Shown: piece after piece, positions 20,110 through 32,510 of the stretch
Position numbering within the stretch: the first letter of the stretch is position 1
How the letters are laid out: every line of letters begins with the position of its first letter
Assembly (NCBI RefSeq): GCF_027923385.1
Contig: NZ_BSEC01000006.1
Location: 82,932-146,931 of the forward strand
Direction: 5' to 3'
DNA length: 64,000 nt
From: Methylocystis echinoides
GTDB lineage: Bacteria > Pseudomonadota > Alphaproteobacteria > Rhizobiales > Beijerinckiaceae
Position numbers and translations under genes: made by a program
The notes under the pieces: model-generated
Told to the model about the DNA's origin: nothing
The model's input: the letters and a program-made list of their open reading frames with translations, nothing else
Database searches by the model: none

Positions 20110-20448
20110 GTCGATTTCCTTTTTTGCATCGTCCTGACGTTTCCCCGGTTGGGTTTAGGCAAGACTCTGCGCGGGGCTGCCGCATCCGCGGGGAGTGGGA
20201 GTCGCTTGGCCGGCCGTATTATCGCTAGTTCCAGAGTACATCCCGCGGATGGGTCCGCTCGGTGCTTCCTTGGCATGCAGCTCTGCCACCTCCGCTTCGA
20301 GCAGTGTTTGCCGCTCGAAGCTATTTGGAGGTCTCGTTCCACGCGGAGCCAGAGTCCGAGCGAAGTGCTGCTTGAGCTACTGGCGGCCGAGCCATGTACG
20401 AATTTTAGGACGGGTGGAGGCGCCCCGGTCTGCCGAGCCGACGTTGCA
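20110..20448. other. Gap between hdeD and yfdX, no gene seen
   Basis: About 340 bases between two genes of the same strand. Open frames exist but are shadows of yfdX or compositional. No strong hairpin or regulatory site was recognised. Confidence 0.45.
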
Positions 20449-21366
20449 TCAAAACAGGTCTGAGACCTGCTTCTTGATCCTGTCGAACCAGCCCTTGCCG
20501 CTCTTCCCGCCACTTGACTTCTGTTCGATCTCTTTGATCTGCTCGAATATCGGCTCGAAGTCCGCCTTCTTGCCGTAACCCAAAGCCTCCGCCATTCTGA
20601 TCTGCTTCCGGGCTTCGTCGAGTTGCGCGGCGAGCGATTTGTTGCTCTCTTCCGAGCGCTTATCGTCTTCCGCGAGCTTTTCAGCATCTTTCAAAAGAAC
20701 TTGCGCGCGCAGTACGGGCAGTGGCACGGCCACCTCCGTAATGACCAGCGTGTTCAGCGCCGCCTGAAGGGTGTCTTTTGCTTCATCCACCTTGCTCTTG
20801 GCGATGAGACTGGCCGCGGACTTGATCGCCGTAGGATAGGCAGCGAGTGGCAAATTCGTGGTCTGGAACACCACCTCGCTGGCGAGGTTACTGACCAAGG
20901 GGCGTGCCTTTTGAACTTCTCCGTCGCCGAGCAGTCTCCGCGCCTCCTTGATCGCGTCTTTTACGGCATTGGGATCCGCGTATAGGTCGCGGATGACGAC
21001 CCCGGTATCCACCGGCGCTAGTGCGAGCTTGGGGTCGCGCGCCAGGATAAGTTCCAGCTTCCCGGTAGCGACTTCAAGCGCCCCGAGGGCCTCTTGTGTC
21101 TTCTTGTCGCCGAGCAGCGCCAATGCCTTCTTCGTTTGGTCGAGCGCTGTCTCGGCGTCGACGACGATCTTCTTGCGTTCTTCTTCTGACCGTTTGGCGA
21201 CGTCAGCATCCACTTCGGGTTGTGCTGACTTCGCCGTCGGCGATTGCTCCTGCGCCGGGTTCGCCTGAGACTGGGACTGTTCCTGCCCACGGGCTGGAAC
21301 CCCATGTGCGGCGACCAGGCTCAGCGCCGCCGCGGAAAGCAGTATACTTTTAAGATTGGTTGTCAT
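20449..21366 (-). CDS. yfdX: YfdX-family periplasmic protein
   Basis: Secreted protein of 305 residues. A signal peptide (KSILLSAAALSLVAAHGVPA) precedes a charged, Gln-rich linker, then the YfdX helical repeat region with LDQTKKALALLGDKKTQEAL, the DTGVVIRDLYADPNAVKDAI block and ATYPT-like LPLAAYPTAIKSAASLI. The C-terminal third is predicted coiled coil and is an extension beyond typical YfdX. YfdX proteins are chaperone-like periplasmic proteins found in tLST beside HdeD; the neighbourhood here is the same. Confidence 0.88.
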   Translation of the reverse strand: MTTNLKSILLSAAALSLVAAHGVPARGQEQSQSQANPAQEQSPTAKSAQPEVDADVAKRSEEERKKIVVDAETALDQTKKALALLGDKKTQEALGALEVATGKLELILARDPKLALAPVDTGVVIRDLYADPNAVKDAIKEARRLLGDGEVQKARPLVSNLASEVVFQTTNLPLAAYPTAIKSAASLIAKSKVDEAKDTLQAALNTLVITEVAVPLPVLRAQVLLKDAEKLAEDDKRSEESNKSLAAQLDEARKQIRMAEALGYGKKADFEPIFEQIKEIEQKSSGGKSGKGWFDRIKKQVSDLF

Positions 21367-21759
21367 TGATGATCTCCCTTGTTGCAGCGTGGTTGAATCA
21401 GCGCGGGCTCACGGTTGCACCGGCAATCGCTACGGATCTGCACATCGGCCTCAACCTGATGCGTCAGGTCCAGCTCACGGTCCCTTTCTCTTGGCGGGCA
21501 GGCGCCGCGGAGCTGTCGGCAGACAAAGAGCATTGATGGCAACTCCGCCTCCGACCGACACTGACAATCGACAGTTTTTCGCGAGATACGGCGCTCGAAG
21601 CGCGGACGGCTGTTTCCGAAGGCCCGCTCACGCGGCGTGACAGGGGGCGCTCCACGGATTGCAGCCTGCCTGCCCCTGAAGGTCGGACGTTTGTTTTCCT
21701 GCCAAGTGGCGGTTCGTCGCGAGAGCAGCTTCGTGCTGAATCTGCGTCCACATCGAAAA
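21367..21759. other. Gap upstream of yfdX, no gene seen
   Basis: Divergent spacer between yfdX (leftward) and the BON gene (rightward). A short CCTGATGCGTCAGG palindrome occurs near 21460 but its spacing does not fit the FNR-type boxes. No gene was found. Confidence 0.45.
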
Positions 21760-21800
21760 CTGACGCCTGTCAGCGCGCGCCATCATGCCCGGCGTAGCGT
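21760..21800 (+). promoter_or_regulatory. FNR-type box and -10 of the BON gene
   Basis: CTGACGCCTGTCAG (21760-21773) is a perfect palindrome of the family. TAGCGT starts at 21795, 28.5 bases from the centre, one base closer than in most of the other copies. The ATG is 113 bases from the box centre, so the leader would be longer. Confidence 0.5.
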
Positions 21801-21879
21801 GGTTACGCCGTAAGTTGCGGAGGACCGACCAGGGGCCTCGCAGCGCGGCCATGCTCAATTGGCAGAAGGAAATAGAACA

Positions 21880-22533
21880 ATGAGATCTGACAGTGACATC
21901 AAGCGCGACGTGGAATTCGAGCTGAAGTGGGACCCCGACATCGACGCCACCGACATCGGCGTTGCGGTCAAGTCCGGCGTCGTGACGCTCACGGGTTTCG
22001 TCCGCAGCTATCTGCAAAAGTACGAAGCAGAGCGGGCCGCAAAGCGTGTGTCCGGAGTTCTCGGGCTGGCGAACGACATCGAAGTGCGGCTTCCCACCGA
22101 GAGTCAGCGTACGGATCCAGAGCTGGCGCGCGACGCCGTTGCCGCGATCAAGACCGAGCTCCCCTACGCGCACGAAAATATCAAGGTGCTGGTGAAGACT
22201 GGCTGGGCAACGCTTGAGGGCACCGTCGAATGGGACTACCAGCGCACGCGCGCTGAACGTGCGGTCCGGGCACTGAAAGGCATAAAGGGTATCAGTAACC
22301 TGATCACGCTGAAGCCCCGCGTCGCGCCGTCCGAAATCAAGTCGAAGATCGAGGATGCGTTCAAGCGGAGCGCCGAGATTGACGCCAATCGGATCGTTGT
22401 GACCGCAAATGGCGGCGAAGTGACGCTCACGGGCGCGGTTCGCTCGTGGGCCGAACGCCAGGAGGCCGAGCGGGCCGCCTGGCGCGCACCTGGTGTGACG
22501 AAGGTGGACAACCGCATCACCATTGCTCCCTGA
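21880..22533 (+). CDS. Protein with three BON domains
   Basis: Protein of 217 residues made of three BON repeats. Each has the pattern I-(R/D)-(V/I)-x-V-x-x-G-x-V-T-L-x-G-x-V ([57 protein letters not shown]) followed by an A-E-R-A helix and a NDIEV/NLITL/NRITI strand. No signal peptide is present, unlike OsmY. BON proteins bind membranes or phospholipids and are induced by osmotic and envelope stress. AAGGAAA precedes ATG 21880. Confidence 0.9.
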   Translation: MRSDSDIKRDVEFELKWDPDIDATDIGVAVKSGVVTLTGFVRSYLQKYEAERAAKRVSGVLGLANDIEVRLPTESQRTDPELARDAVAAIKTELPYAHENIKVLVKTGWATLEGTVEWDYQRTRAERAVRALKGIKGISNLITLKPRVAPSEIKSKIEDAFKRSAEIDANRIVVTANGGEVTLTGAVRSWAERQEAERAAWRAPGVTKVDNRITIAP

Positions 22534-22548
22534 CGCAATCCAATGAGT

Positions 22549-22586
22549 AAGCGGAGAGCGGCTATGCACCATCCCGCTCTCCGCTT
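22549..22586 (+). terminator. Strong hairpin after the BON gene
   Basis: Perfect 13-base arms AAGCGGAGAGCGG (22549-22561) and CCGCTCTCCGCTT (22574-22586) around a 12-base loop, 15 bases after the stop. There is no long T-tract, so it may be an RNA 3' end-stabilising stem or a weak terminator. Confidence 0.5.
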
Positions 22587-22928
22587 GTCGGAAACCTGAG
22601 TGCGACGAAAGTGTGACAAAGCGAAGGTTCCCGGGCGCCCTCGGTAGGCTCGGTAGCAATCGCAAGCCCAGAATCTTTCCATGCAGGTGATCGACCTTCG
22701 TGGATCCCAATCACCGTGGGACATCGAGCACGACGTCCAAGGCCGGCGCCGAGGTCCCTCTGGAAACGCCCGAAGATGGACATAGCCTCCTGTCGAAGGG
22801 GTCTGCGCGCAGCTCAAACCACGTTCTCTCGACGCGAGGTCGCACGCCTTACCGATTTGATCGGCTGAAACCGCCCTCTTGCGAGTTCCTCCATTCAGAA
22901 TGGATCGAGCTATCCCCAAGGGAGACGC
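22587..22928. other. Spacer before the luxR-type gene
   Basis: About 340 bases with no supported gene. It is the junction between the stress genes and the transfer genes. I found no tRNA fragment or integrase remnant marking an element end. Confidence 0.4.
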
Positions 22929-23678
22929 ATGAAAAAGGAGGAACGGAAGGTGCCCGACCGATTCAACCAAACAGTGGGCTTTATCGAAGCAGTCGAGAAA
23001 GCGCAGAGCGCGATAGAAGTCGAAGCGTGTCTACTCGCATTTGCTGCGACCTTTGGTTTCACATCTGTGTTTGGCGGCATCGTTCCGTTGCGGCCGGTCC
23101 CGCTAGACGAAATGCCAAAACGCATTTTGTTCCAGCGATTTCCGGAAGGTTGGGCGGAGCGATACAACGATAGCGGCTATGTACTACGTGACCCCATCGT
23201 CTCGCGGTTACTGTATGACCGGGCGCCGTTTGCATGGTCTGATGCCTACAGGACTGATAGAGAACGGGAGAACGTCAAACTGATAAGCGGAGAGGCGACA
23301 GAGTTCGGGCTCCGGGACGGCTACGTCGTTCCAATTCCAACGATCGAAGGTGACCTTGCCGCCGTTTCTTTCGGAGGTCCGGCGAACGCTATCGAGCCTA
23401 GCGAGGTTGCTGCGCTTAATTTCGCTGCAAGCTACGCGGTTGGGAGCTATCTCCATCACCGAATCGCACGCAGACGACTCTCCGCAGCTTTGACCCCCCG
23501 AGAGTCCGACTGTCTTTTATGGGCGGGGGAAGGAAAAACGGATTGGGAGATTTCGGTTATTCTAGGCATCTCCCGCGCAACGGTTTTGAAGCACGTTGCC
23601 GCCGCGCGCGAGAAGCTCGGAGCGGTAAATAAGGCGCACGCCATTGCGACGGCGATCCGAATCAAACTCCTCGCGTAA
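22929..23678 (+). CDS. LuxR-family acyl-homoserine-lactone receptor
   Basis: Quorum-sensing transcription factor of 249 residues. The autoinducer-binding domain keeps the conserved pocket residues: Trp and Tyr in EGWAERYND, Asp-Pro in LRDPIVSR, Trp in FAWSD and Gly in FGLRDGYVVP. The C-terminal helix-turn-helix is LTPRESDCLLWAGEGKTDWE followed by ILGISRATVLKHV. AGGGAG precedes the ATG. It stands convergent to virD4, and the likely partner synthase is at 44261-44884, on the far side of the transfer operon. TraR-type control of conjugation is the probable role. Confidence 0.9.
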   Translation: MKKEERKVPDRFNQTVGFIEAVEKAQSAIEVEACLLAFAATFGFTSVFGGIVPLRPVPLDEMPKRILFQRFPEGWAERYNDSGYVLRDPIVSRLLYDRAPFAWSDAYRTDRERENVKLISGEATEFGLRDGYVVPIPTIEGDLAAVSFGGPANAIEPSEVAALNFAASYAVGSYLHHRIARRRLSAALTPRESDCLLWAGEGKTDWEISVILGISRATVLKHVAAAREKLGAVNKAHAIATAIRIKLLA

Positions 23679-23824
23679 AACCATGGCAGCGTCTGAGAAT
23701 TGATAAGACGCACGACTCAGCGAAATGAATTAGCGACGTAAGGGAGCTTTTGAGTCTGTCGCTGCCCGGGCTCTTAGAAGCATCTAGCGTCCCTCGCGGC
23801 GCGCTCTGTAGCCGCCTCAAAGCC

Positions 23825-25695
23825 TCAGCGCTCTTCTTCTCCGAACGCACCATGTAGTTCTTTAAGGGTCTGCTCTGCCTGATGAAGCCTGGGTCCAGGT
23901 GCATCCACTACGATATTGATCATTGCCGCGAAATCGTCGTCCTGGTCGGCGGCCGCCGCCGCAAGGATCTCCCGCACATCGCAGGTCTCTCCCGGAGGAG
24001 CGGTGGGCCCGGCGCCGAGCGCGAGCGCCTTGCGGGGCTGCGGCCGCGCCGGCGCCCGCGCCGTGGTTAGAACAAGCGGCGCAGGGGCTTCCTTCGCGGC
24101 AGCTCGGGGCTTCTTTGCCTTCGGCGCGCTGGATTGAGCCGGGCGGCGGGACGAGGCTTTGCGGGATCGCGCCGCTGCGGCGGCAGCGGCCGCCTCCGTT
24201 GGCTCCGGATCTGACGTCTCGGGAGCGGGGTTGATCGCGCCCTGAAGGGACTCGTCCTGCCACACCCTCAATCTCGGCAGAAGCGGCGGGGCGCTCTTCG
24301 CGCGCTCGTAGTAACCGCGATATGGCTTGTCCAAATAGTGCCTGATCTTCGTCAGCTCGAACGACGGAGAATTTTTTACCATCAGGATGGACAGGCGCGC
24401 CGACATTTCCCGTAGCTCGAGCGGGCTGCGCAGCGGGCGCGGCGTGTAGTGCGGCGACCAGACTCGCGGCGCGAAAATGCCCTGGCTCGGCCGCTGGATC
24501 GGCGTCTTATAGACTTGCGTGGTCTCACCAAGCATTTCGGAAACGAAGTCCGAAGTCTCAAGATCGTTGATCTGGATGAACAGCTTGATCTGCGAGCCAG
24601 AGACTGTGGTGATGCGGGTGTTCTTGCCGTAAAGCTCGTCGAGCTGCGCGAGGTCCTGCATGACGATTGCCATCCGAAAGCCATATCCGGCGCTGATGGT
24701 GATCTTGGAAATCAGCGAATCCATTCGGCCGACGTGATAGAACTCGTCGAGCATCAGCAGAACCTGATGCGGCTCGTCGTCGCCGGGAATCTTGACCATC
24801 AGAAGGTCGTGGATTTGCTGGAACAAGATGCGAATGAGGGGCCGGAAGATTGAAAGCTCGGCGATCGTGCATCCGATGAAGATTGTCATCGGCGTGCGCC
24901 GCAGCTCCCGGATGTCGAAGTCCGAGGTTTCCGTCGCGGCCGAGATGAGACCGTTGTTCCAAAGGCTCATCGCCATGTTGACGTTGAAGACCGCGCTGTT
25001 GCGCGTCTCCGGCTCGAGCGCGATGTATTGATTGAAGCTGTCGACCACCCATGTCGGCAGATTTTGTCGCTCGGTGCGGACGATGGCCCGCAGCACCGTC
25101 GAGATGTCCTTCCCGGTGGTCGTCATACGGGCCACCGTGCGCATGTGCTGAGCGCCCTCGATCAGCGGCGAGGAAAGCACATAGCCGATCAGGGCGGAGA
25201 GCAAGAGCCGACCGGCGCCGGCCCAAGTGTCGTCGGCCTTTTCTGGAATGACGAAGGAGGCGACCACGAGACAGTCGGTAGCCATGCGCTCGTCGCGGCG
25301 CACGAAGTCGAGAGGATTGTAGCGGTGTGTGTCGTTCGATCCCGGCGAGAACATGAAAACCTTATTGCCCATCGCCGTGCGATGGTTGGCGAGGGCCTCG
25401 AAGTTCTCGCGCTTCGGGTCGAAGAAGACTGCCGAACCTTGCCACACATAACCATTGGGCAGGACGAAGCCCGTCCCTTTGCCGGACCGCGATGGTCCGA
25501 CCACGAGGATATGCGCAGGTTCGTCGGAACGGATGGTGACACCACTGAGCAATCCGAGGACGATTCCACGTTTGCTGGTCAAACCCCGCTTCGCCGCTTC
25601 CATCAGATTGCCGAAGCGAGCCGCTCCGTACGGCATCTGTCGACGGTTGATGTAGGCGAAGAGCGCGCCGGCCAGGCCAAGGGTATGGGGCGACA
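23825..25695 (-). pseudogene. virD4: VirD4/TraG coupling protein, 3' portion, separated from its 5' end by IS21
   Basis: Type IV coupling ATPase that brings the relaxase-DNA complex to the VirB channel. About 620 residues remain: the Walker A GPSRSGKG is near residue 70, Walker B LLMLDEFYHVG near 315, and a long Ala/Pro-rich C-terminal tail follows. The residues that should precede LGLAGALFAYINRRQ are on the other side of the insertion element (28343-28647). The piece begins at the element boundary with only a TTG codon available and lacks the N-terminal membrane anchor, so a working coupling protein is unlikely. Confidence 0.88.
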
Positions 25696-25822
25696 ATCAG
25701 GATGAGAACGGCGCGTCAATCTGGATGAGAAGCGGCAGCCGGATTTTTGAATGATTGTCGCTGGCGCGCTGCTTGGCAAGCGGTAATTGACGCGGAGCGA
25801 CAATCAGGATGGGCGGCGCGCG

Positions 25823-28215
<2,393 letters not shown>

Positions 28216-28245
28216 TCAACCGCCAGACGGCGCGTGAAGCGCGCC

Positions 28246-28306
28246 CGCCGATGGGGGTGGTCCTAAGGTCGGGCTCCGCCCTCCCTCAGGACCACCCCCA
28301 TCGGCG
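28246..28306. repeat. 19-bp inverted repeat upstream of istA
   Basis: Perfect arms CGCCGATGGGGGTGGTCCT (28246-28264) and its complement (28288-28306) around a 23-base loop that itself is partly self-complementary. It lies between the right end of the IS and the istA start, in the path of transcripts entering from virD4. Confidence 0.75.
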
Positions 28307-28342
28307 TTCTCATCGTGATTGACGCTGGATTCTCATCCTGAT

Positions 28343-28647
28343 CGCCGCGCCGCACCAAGGGCGACCACTGCGGCGGCGGCGTATCCGGCACGGATGAGTG
28401 CCTCGGCCCGCGTCGGCGGATACACCAGCCGCTCATAAAAATGGCGCCATGCCACCAGGAAAAAGTCGGCGGAGCGGTCGGCATTCTGCATCGCGAACAG
28501 CGCCCAGCGGCTGGCGCCCTCGCTCGGGAACCGGTGGGGCGCCCAGCGCAGCGCGACCACCACCTCATACGCCAGGCTCCACAACAAGCAGAACGCCAGA
28601 AGCACGAGAAGCCCGATGCCGATGCGGAATGCGATGATGCGGCTCAT
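28343..28647 (-). pseudogene. virD4: VirD4/TraG coupling protein, 5' portion
   Basis: The N-terminal membrane part of the coupling protein: a first helix FRIGIGLLVLLAFCLLWSL, a periplasmic loop (RWAPHRFPSEGASRWALFAM) and the start of a second helix (LIRAGYAAAAVVALGAARR). Translation then runs into the IS21 end and stops. The ATG overlaps the virB11 stop by 4 bases, so virD4 was the last gene of the virB operon before the insertion. Confidence 0.85.
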
Positions 28648-29681
28648 CGGTCATACCTCGCGGCGTGCTCGCGTCGCCAGTCGGACATGCGCGAGAAATA
28701 GATCTCGGATGTGCCGCGCCAGCCGCCAACCTTGGTTTGTTGAACCACGATCGGAAGAACGGACTTGATGTACGCGATGATCTCGTCACGCCGCAGACCA
28801 AGCCCGGCCTGCATCACCATCAGCGCCAGCTGTTCGAAGGCGCCGGCCGAACTGTCCGCATGGACCGTCGTGATGCTGCCGGGATGTCCCGTATTGATCG
28901 CGCGCAGAAACGAATAGGCTTCGGCGCCGCGGATCTCGCCGAGAAAAATGCGGTCCGGTCGCAGCCGCATGGAAGCTTGCAGGAGCATTTCGACCGTAAC
29001 TCGGGCTTCGCCCTGGTCCCCCTTCGAGGCCACCAAGGGAAGGTAGTTCTTCTGGATCGGATTGACCTCACGCGTGTCCTCAATCGTGATGATGCGCTCG
29101 TCGGCCGGCACTTCCTTGAGTATCGCGTTCAGGAACGTCGTCTTTCCGGAGCTTGTCCCTCCCGAAAGCAGGATCGAATATCGACTGACAACGGCCAGCT
29201 TGATAAAGTCCTCGATGCGGCCTGCGTCGAGATGCTCGCACAGGCGGCGATCGACGTCGGACAAGGCGCCCTCTTCGGCCATCGCGACCTTGTCGAACGA
29301 TCCCATGCGGCGATAATCGTCGAGCCGCATCTCCTTGATGACCTGCTTGCGGATGGCAAACGCACCGCCCGAGGTCGTCGCTGGGGGAATGACGCCTTGG
29401 AAGCGCTCCCCCGTTGGCAAGGCCGCGGACAGGAGCGGATGTTCTTCGTTGACGCTTTGCCCCGAATGACCCGCGACGCGCTCGGCCAAGTGGCGGATCG
29501 CGTGTTCGCTGAGCGCTGGCACCTCGTGCCTTTCCATCGCCGATTGTCCAAACCGTTCGACCCAGACTTCCCCAGGCCCATTGGCGCAGATCTCGACGAC
29601 TTGGTCGTCCTCGAGCCAAGGTCGGATCGGCTCCAGCGCGCGATCAATGAAGACCGTCAGGCTTCGCGCCACTACGCTCAC
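28644..29681 (-). CDS. virB11: VirB11 secretion ATPase
   Basis: Hexameric traffic ATPase of 345 residues at the cytoplasmic face of the type IV secretion channel. Walker A is SGGTSSGKTTFLN near residue 175, the Asp box IITIEDTREVN follows, Walker B RIFLGEIRGAEAY near 245, and the His box ITTVHADSS near 270. Its 5' end overlaps virB10 by 38 bases. Confidence 0.95.
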   Translation of the reverse strand: MSVVARSLTVFIDRALEPIRPWLEDDQVVEICANGPGEVWVERFGQSAMERHEVPALSEHAIRHLAERVAGHSGQSVNEEHPLLSAALPTGERFQGVIPPATTSGGAFAIRKQVIKEMRLDDYRRMGSFDKVAMAEEGALSDVDRRLCEHLDAGRIEDFIKLAVVSRYSILLSGGTSSGKTTFLNAILKEVPADERIITIEDTREVNPIQKNYLPLVASKGDQGEARVTVEMLLQASMRLRPDRIFLGEIRGAEAYSFLRAINTGHPGSITTVHADSSAGAFEQLALMVMQAGLGLRRDEIIAYIKSVLPIVVQQTKVGGWRGTSEIYFSRMSDWRREHAARYDR

Positions 29682-30990
29682 GCTTCAGCTCCCTGAGGGC
29701 TTCCTTGACCGGATCGGGATACAGTGCCGAGAAATCGAGATCGCGCCGCACGAACACGATAATCCGCGTTCCCTGGTCGAGGTAAATCGTCGGTGGAATG
29801 TTGATCGAGTTGCGCAGGGCCTCCTGAGCGATGTTGGTCAGAGTTTGGGAGATGTTCTGTGCGGCGATCTGACGGGCCTGCAGGGGAAGCTGGTTCTGGT
29901 TCACGCCGGTTTGGGTCTGCGTCACAACGCCGGTCACGGGGTCGGTGGTCGTGATGACCGTGCCGTTGCCATAGCCGTCGGTGTTCTGTCCGTATGCGCT
30001 GAGGAATTGTGCTCCCCCGCCGACCAGCGACAGCACTATCGCCGAGCCGAAGCGCTCGAGATAATGATTGTCGACGAAGCCAGCGTTGCCGGCACGGCCG
30101 AGCTCGTCGGCGCCGTTCGAACCGAGTTGCACCGACACGCCGTCGGACCGCAACATTCGGGTCCAGACGATAAAGACCCGGGTCTGGCCCTGGGCGATGC
30201 CGGACCGATACTCGCCGATCAGGCGGCTGCCCGATGGAATAAGCACGCGTCGGCCGTCGAACGACCAGACATTCTCGGTCACGACAGCCCGCACCATGCC
30301 GGGCAGATCGCTCTGTACGGCCGTTTCCAGCACGCCGCGGATCAGCGTGCCCTGCGCCACCAGCGCGTCGATGCGGTCGTTCTTTGATGCGCGGGCCACT
30401 TCGACCCCTGCGGCGGAGACCGATGCGAGGAAGCGCCTATTGGGATCGTCTTCGTTGCCTGCCGGACCACGAGGTCCGTCCTCGCCATTCGTAGCGGCGG
30501 CCGCCGAGGCGTTGTCAGCGATCACCTGTGGCGCGCGCAGCCGCTCCCAGCGCCGTCGCTCTTCCTCCTGGCGTTGCCGCTCGAGCTCCGCGAGCCGCCG
30601 CGCCTCGTCATCGTTGGGCGGTGCCGCGACAAGGGGCGGTTCCGGTGCCGGCGGCGGCGGCAGCGCCAGGGGCGGTGCGACCGGAGGAGCAGGCGGAGCG
30701 GGTTCGGGCGGCGCCGGCGGCACGACGATCGTGCCCTGATCGGTTTGCGGACGGGGCGTCGAAAGCGAAGGCGCCGGAAACTGGGTGGTCGTGAATTCTT
30801 CTTTGTCCGGCGTCGTCAACGTGGGAGTCCGGCGGGCCAGCGATCCGTAGATGAGCCAGGCGGCAATCGCCAGCGCCCCAAGCGGTATGGCGATCTTCAA
30901 GAAACCGCCGACAGCGGTTCGCCCCCGGGCGACAGAGCTGGCGGCGGCCGCCTCGAGCTCCAGTGAACGATAATCGTCGGCCGTCGGCAT
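29644..30990 (-). CDS. virB10: VirB10 channel scaffold protein
   Basis: Inner-to-outer-membrane spanning scaffold of 448 residues. A short cytoplasmic N-terminus, one membrane helix (LKIAIPLGALAIAAWLIYG), a Pro-rich periplasmic stalk (residues about 75-130) and the C-terminal TrbI-like core (LIRGVLETAVQSDLPGMVRA; RVLIPSGSRLIGEYRSG; FGSAIVLSLVGGGAQFL) are in the standard order. The core antenna helix region around 340 is present. Confidence 0.95.
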   Translation of the reverse strand: MPTADDYRSLELEAAAASSVARGRTAVGGFLKIAIPLGALAIAAWLIYGSLARRTPTLTTPDKEEFTTTQFPAPSLSTPRPQTDQGTIVVPPAPPEPAPPAPPVAPPLALPPPPAPEPPLVAAPPNDDEARRLAELERQRQEEERRRWERLRAPQVIADNASAAAATNGEDGPRGPAGNEDDPNRRFLASVSAAGVEVARASKNDRIDALVAQGTLIRGVLETAVQSDLPGMVRAVVTENVWSFDGRRVLIPSGSRLIGEYRSGIAQGQTRVFIVWTRMLRSDGVSVQLGSNGADELGRAGNAGFVDNHYLERFGSAIVLSLVGGGAQFLSAYGQNTDGYGNGTVITTTDPVTGVVTQTQTGVNQNQLPLQARQIAAQNISQTLTNIAQEALRNSINIPPTIYLDQGTRIIVFVRRDLDFSALYPDPVKEALRELKRERSGAKPDGLH

Positions 30991-30996
30991 GCGCGC

Positions 30997-31800
30997 TCAA
31001 CCTCCCGAGGCGGTGGCCGCGCCCACGCGCTGCGGCGCGTAAGGCTCAAGGCCTGTCGGCTCATGCACGTTGGTCAGACGGCGGTTGAAGATGCAGGTCG
31101 ATTCCTGGCCGTTGCGCAGGGTCCATTGCGCGGAGACCTTGTCGACGACGACATAGGGTCCCTCTGTCCGGAAATTGACGAGGCTCTCATTGCGATCCGC
31201 GTCGACGATGAAGATCGCCGGCGTCTCGCCCTCGAACCGAAACCAGGTCTTGGTGCCGTCGTCGAAGACGGCGACCGGCTTGTTGGTGGAAGACCCCTTG
31301 TAGCCGTAGTTGCTGTTGGCGTTCGCGATGTTGAGCGCTTTCAAGTTCGGATTGGCGGCGCGCTCCTTGGCTTCGGCAAGCAGCCGGGCGCTGGCTTCGT
31401 CATCCGGGAAGCGAAACCGCACGGCGTAGATCTGATTCGATGGCGGGCGCGTGTTCGAGCGCAGCAGGAACGAGTAGACTCGCTTGTCGGTCACGACGTT
31501 GAGATTGGATTGCGCGTTCTTCTCCACGGGTTTGATGAAGATGATGTCGCCTTTTCGGTTCGGCTCGACGCGCCAGGCAATGGAATCGCCGAGCGCCAAC
31601 GTCTCGATCTTTTCGTCAGGCTGCAGCTGGATCATCGTCGACGTGCCGTAGGTGGCGTCGATTGCGGTGACGTTGTCCCGGCTGTAGACGACGTCGCGCA
31701 CACGCGGGTCGAGGCGGCCGGGACGCGGCGTCGATTCGGCAAGCGCCGCGCCCGTCGACAGTAAGAGGGTAAGAAGCGCAAGAGCGGACGGCCGCATCAT
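30997..31800 (-). CDS. virB9: VirB9 outer-membrane core protein
   Basis: Periplasmic/outer-membrane protein of 267 residues with a signal peptide (ALALLTLLLSTGAALA). The CagX/VirB9 fold is indicated by DERI-like QLQPDEKIETLALGDSIAW, IFIKPVEKNAQSNLNVVTDK and RVYSFLL, and a C-terminal domain with VAVFDDGTKTWFRF and WTLRNGQESTCIFN. It overlaps virB8 by 4 bases. Confidence 0.94.
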   Translation of the reverse strand: MMRPSALALLTLLLSTGAALAESTPRPGRLDPRVRDVVYSRDNVTAIDATYGTSTMIQLQPDEKIETLALGDSIAWRVEPNRKGDIIFIKPVEKNAQSNLNVVTDKRVYSFLLRSNTRPPSNQIYAVRFRFPDDEASARLLAEAKERAANPNLKALNIANANSNYGYKGSSTNKPVAVFDDGTKTWFRFEGETPAIFIVDADRNESLVNFRTEGPYVVVDKVSAQWTLRNGQESTCIFNRRLTNVHEPTGLEPYAPQRVGAATASGG

Positions 31801-32510
31801 GGCTGCTGCCCCACGCTGCGCGGAGATGGCGCCGATTCCTGGTCACGCCGATATTCGAGCACCTGGAAGCCCAGCGGATTGTCGAAACGCCATTCGTTGC
31901 GCATGGGCGCGGACGTGTAACGGAAGCGCACCAGAGAAACCCAGTGCCGAGTCACGATGTTGGTGGCCGACTTTTCGTCGGTGGAGAAGCGGACCAGCGC
32001 GGTGCGGTTGTTCGGAAAGGTCACCGACTTGATGGTGACGCTGACCTCGGTGTTCGTCCCGTAGATCTTCACCGGGTTATTGGGATTGGCGGGCGAGTAA
32101 ATCTCGGTGAGCTCGCGCGCCGCGTCTCCGGCGGCGAGGAGTTGGGCGAGATCAAAATTATCCTTCAGCGCCTTCGGATCGTAGGTCTCGCGCGCTTTGA
32201 TGTAGCGCACGACATTGAACATCGTCACCGCCTCGTCCTGCGTCAGCGGTCCCTCCGCGGTCGGTCGCTTGACCTCGACGAACCCCGTCGTTTTGTCGAC
32301 GACGACCATATAAGGCTCGTAGGTCTTGAGTGGCACGAGGAGCGCCAGCACGGCGAGCGCGGTGACGGCAACCATGGTCATCACGGTGGCGACGATCCAG
32401 GCTAGCGCGCGCGAGTTGCGGTTGCGCCGGGCGATATCGTGCTCCCAAGTTGCGCCGTCGGCATAATAGCGCGGATCAACCCGGTCGGACTGGGTCGTGG
32501 TATCCGTCAC
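31797..32510 (-). CDS. virB8: VirB8 inner-membrane assembly protein
   Basis: Bitopic protein of 237 residues: a cytoplasmic N-terminus, one membrane helix (IVATVMTMVAVTALAVLALL) and the NTF2-like periplasmic VirB8 domain (YMVVVDKTTGFVEV; YIKARETYDPKALKDNFDLA; HWVSLVRFRYTS). It nucleates assembly of the channel. It overlaps virB6 and virB9 by 4 bases each. Confidence 0.94.
   Translation of the reverse strand: MTDTTTQSDRVDPRYYADGATWEHDIARRNRNSRALAWIVATVMTMVAVTALAVLALLVPLKTYEPYMVVVDKTTGFVEVKRPTAEGPLTQDEAVTMFNVVRYIKARETYDPKALKDNFDLAQLLAAGDAARELTEIYSPANPNNPVKIYGTNTEVSVTIKSVTFPNNRTALVRFSTDEKSATNIVTRHWVSLVRFRYTSAPMRNEWRFDNPLGFQVLEYRRDQESAPSPRSVGQQP

Noticed and set aside
21458..21475. CCTGATGCGTCAGG as a further FNR-type box before yfdX
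   Set aside because: Only four bases separate TGA and TCA, instead of the six in the other boxes, and no -10 fits.
22929..23678. LuxR-type protein as an orphan (solo) receptor
   Set aside because: A complete LuxI-type synthase is present at 44261-44884 in the same transfer region.
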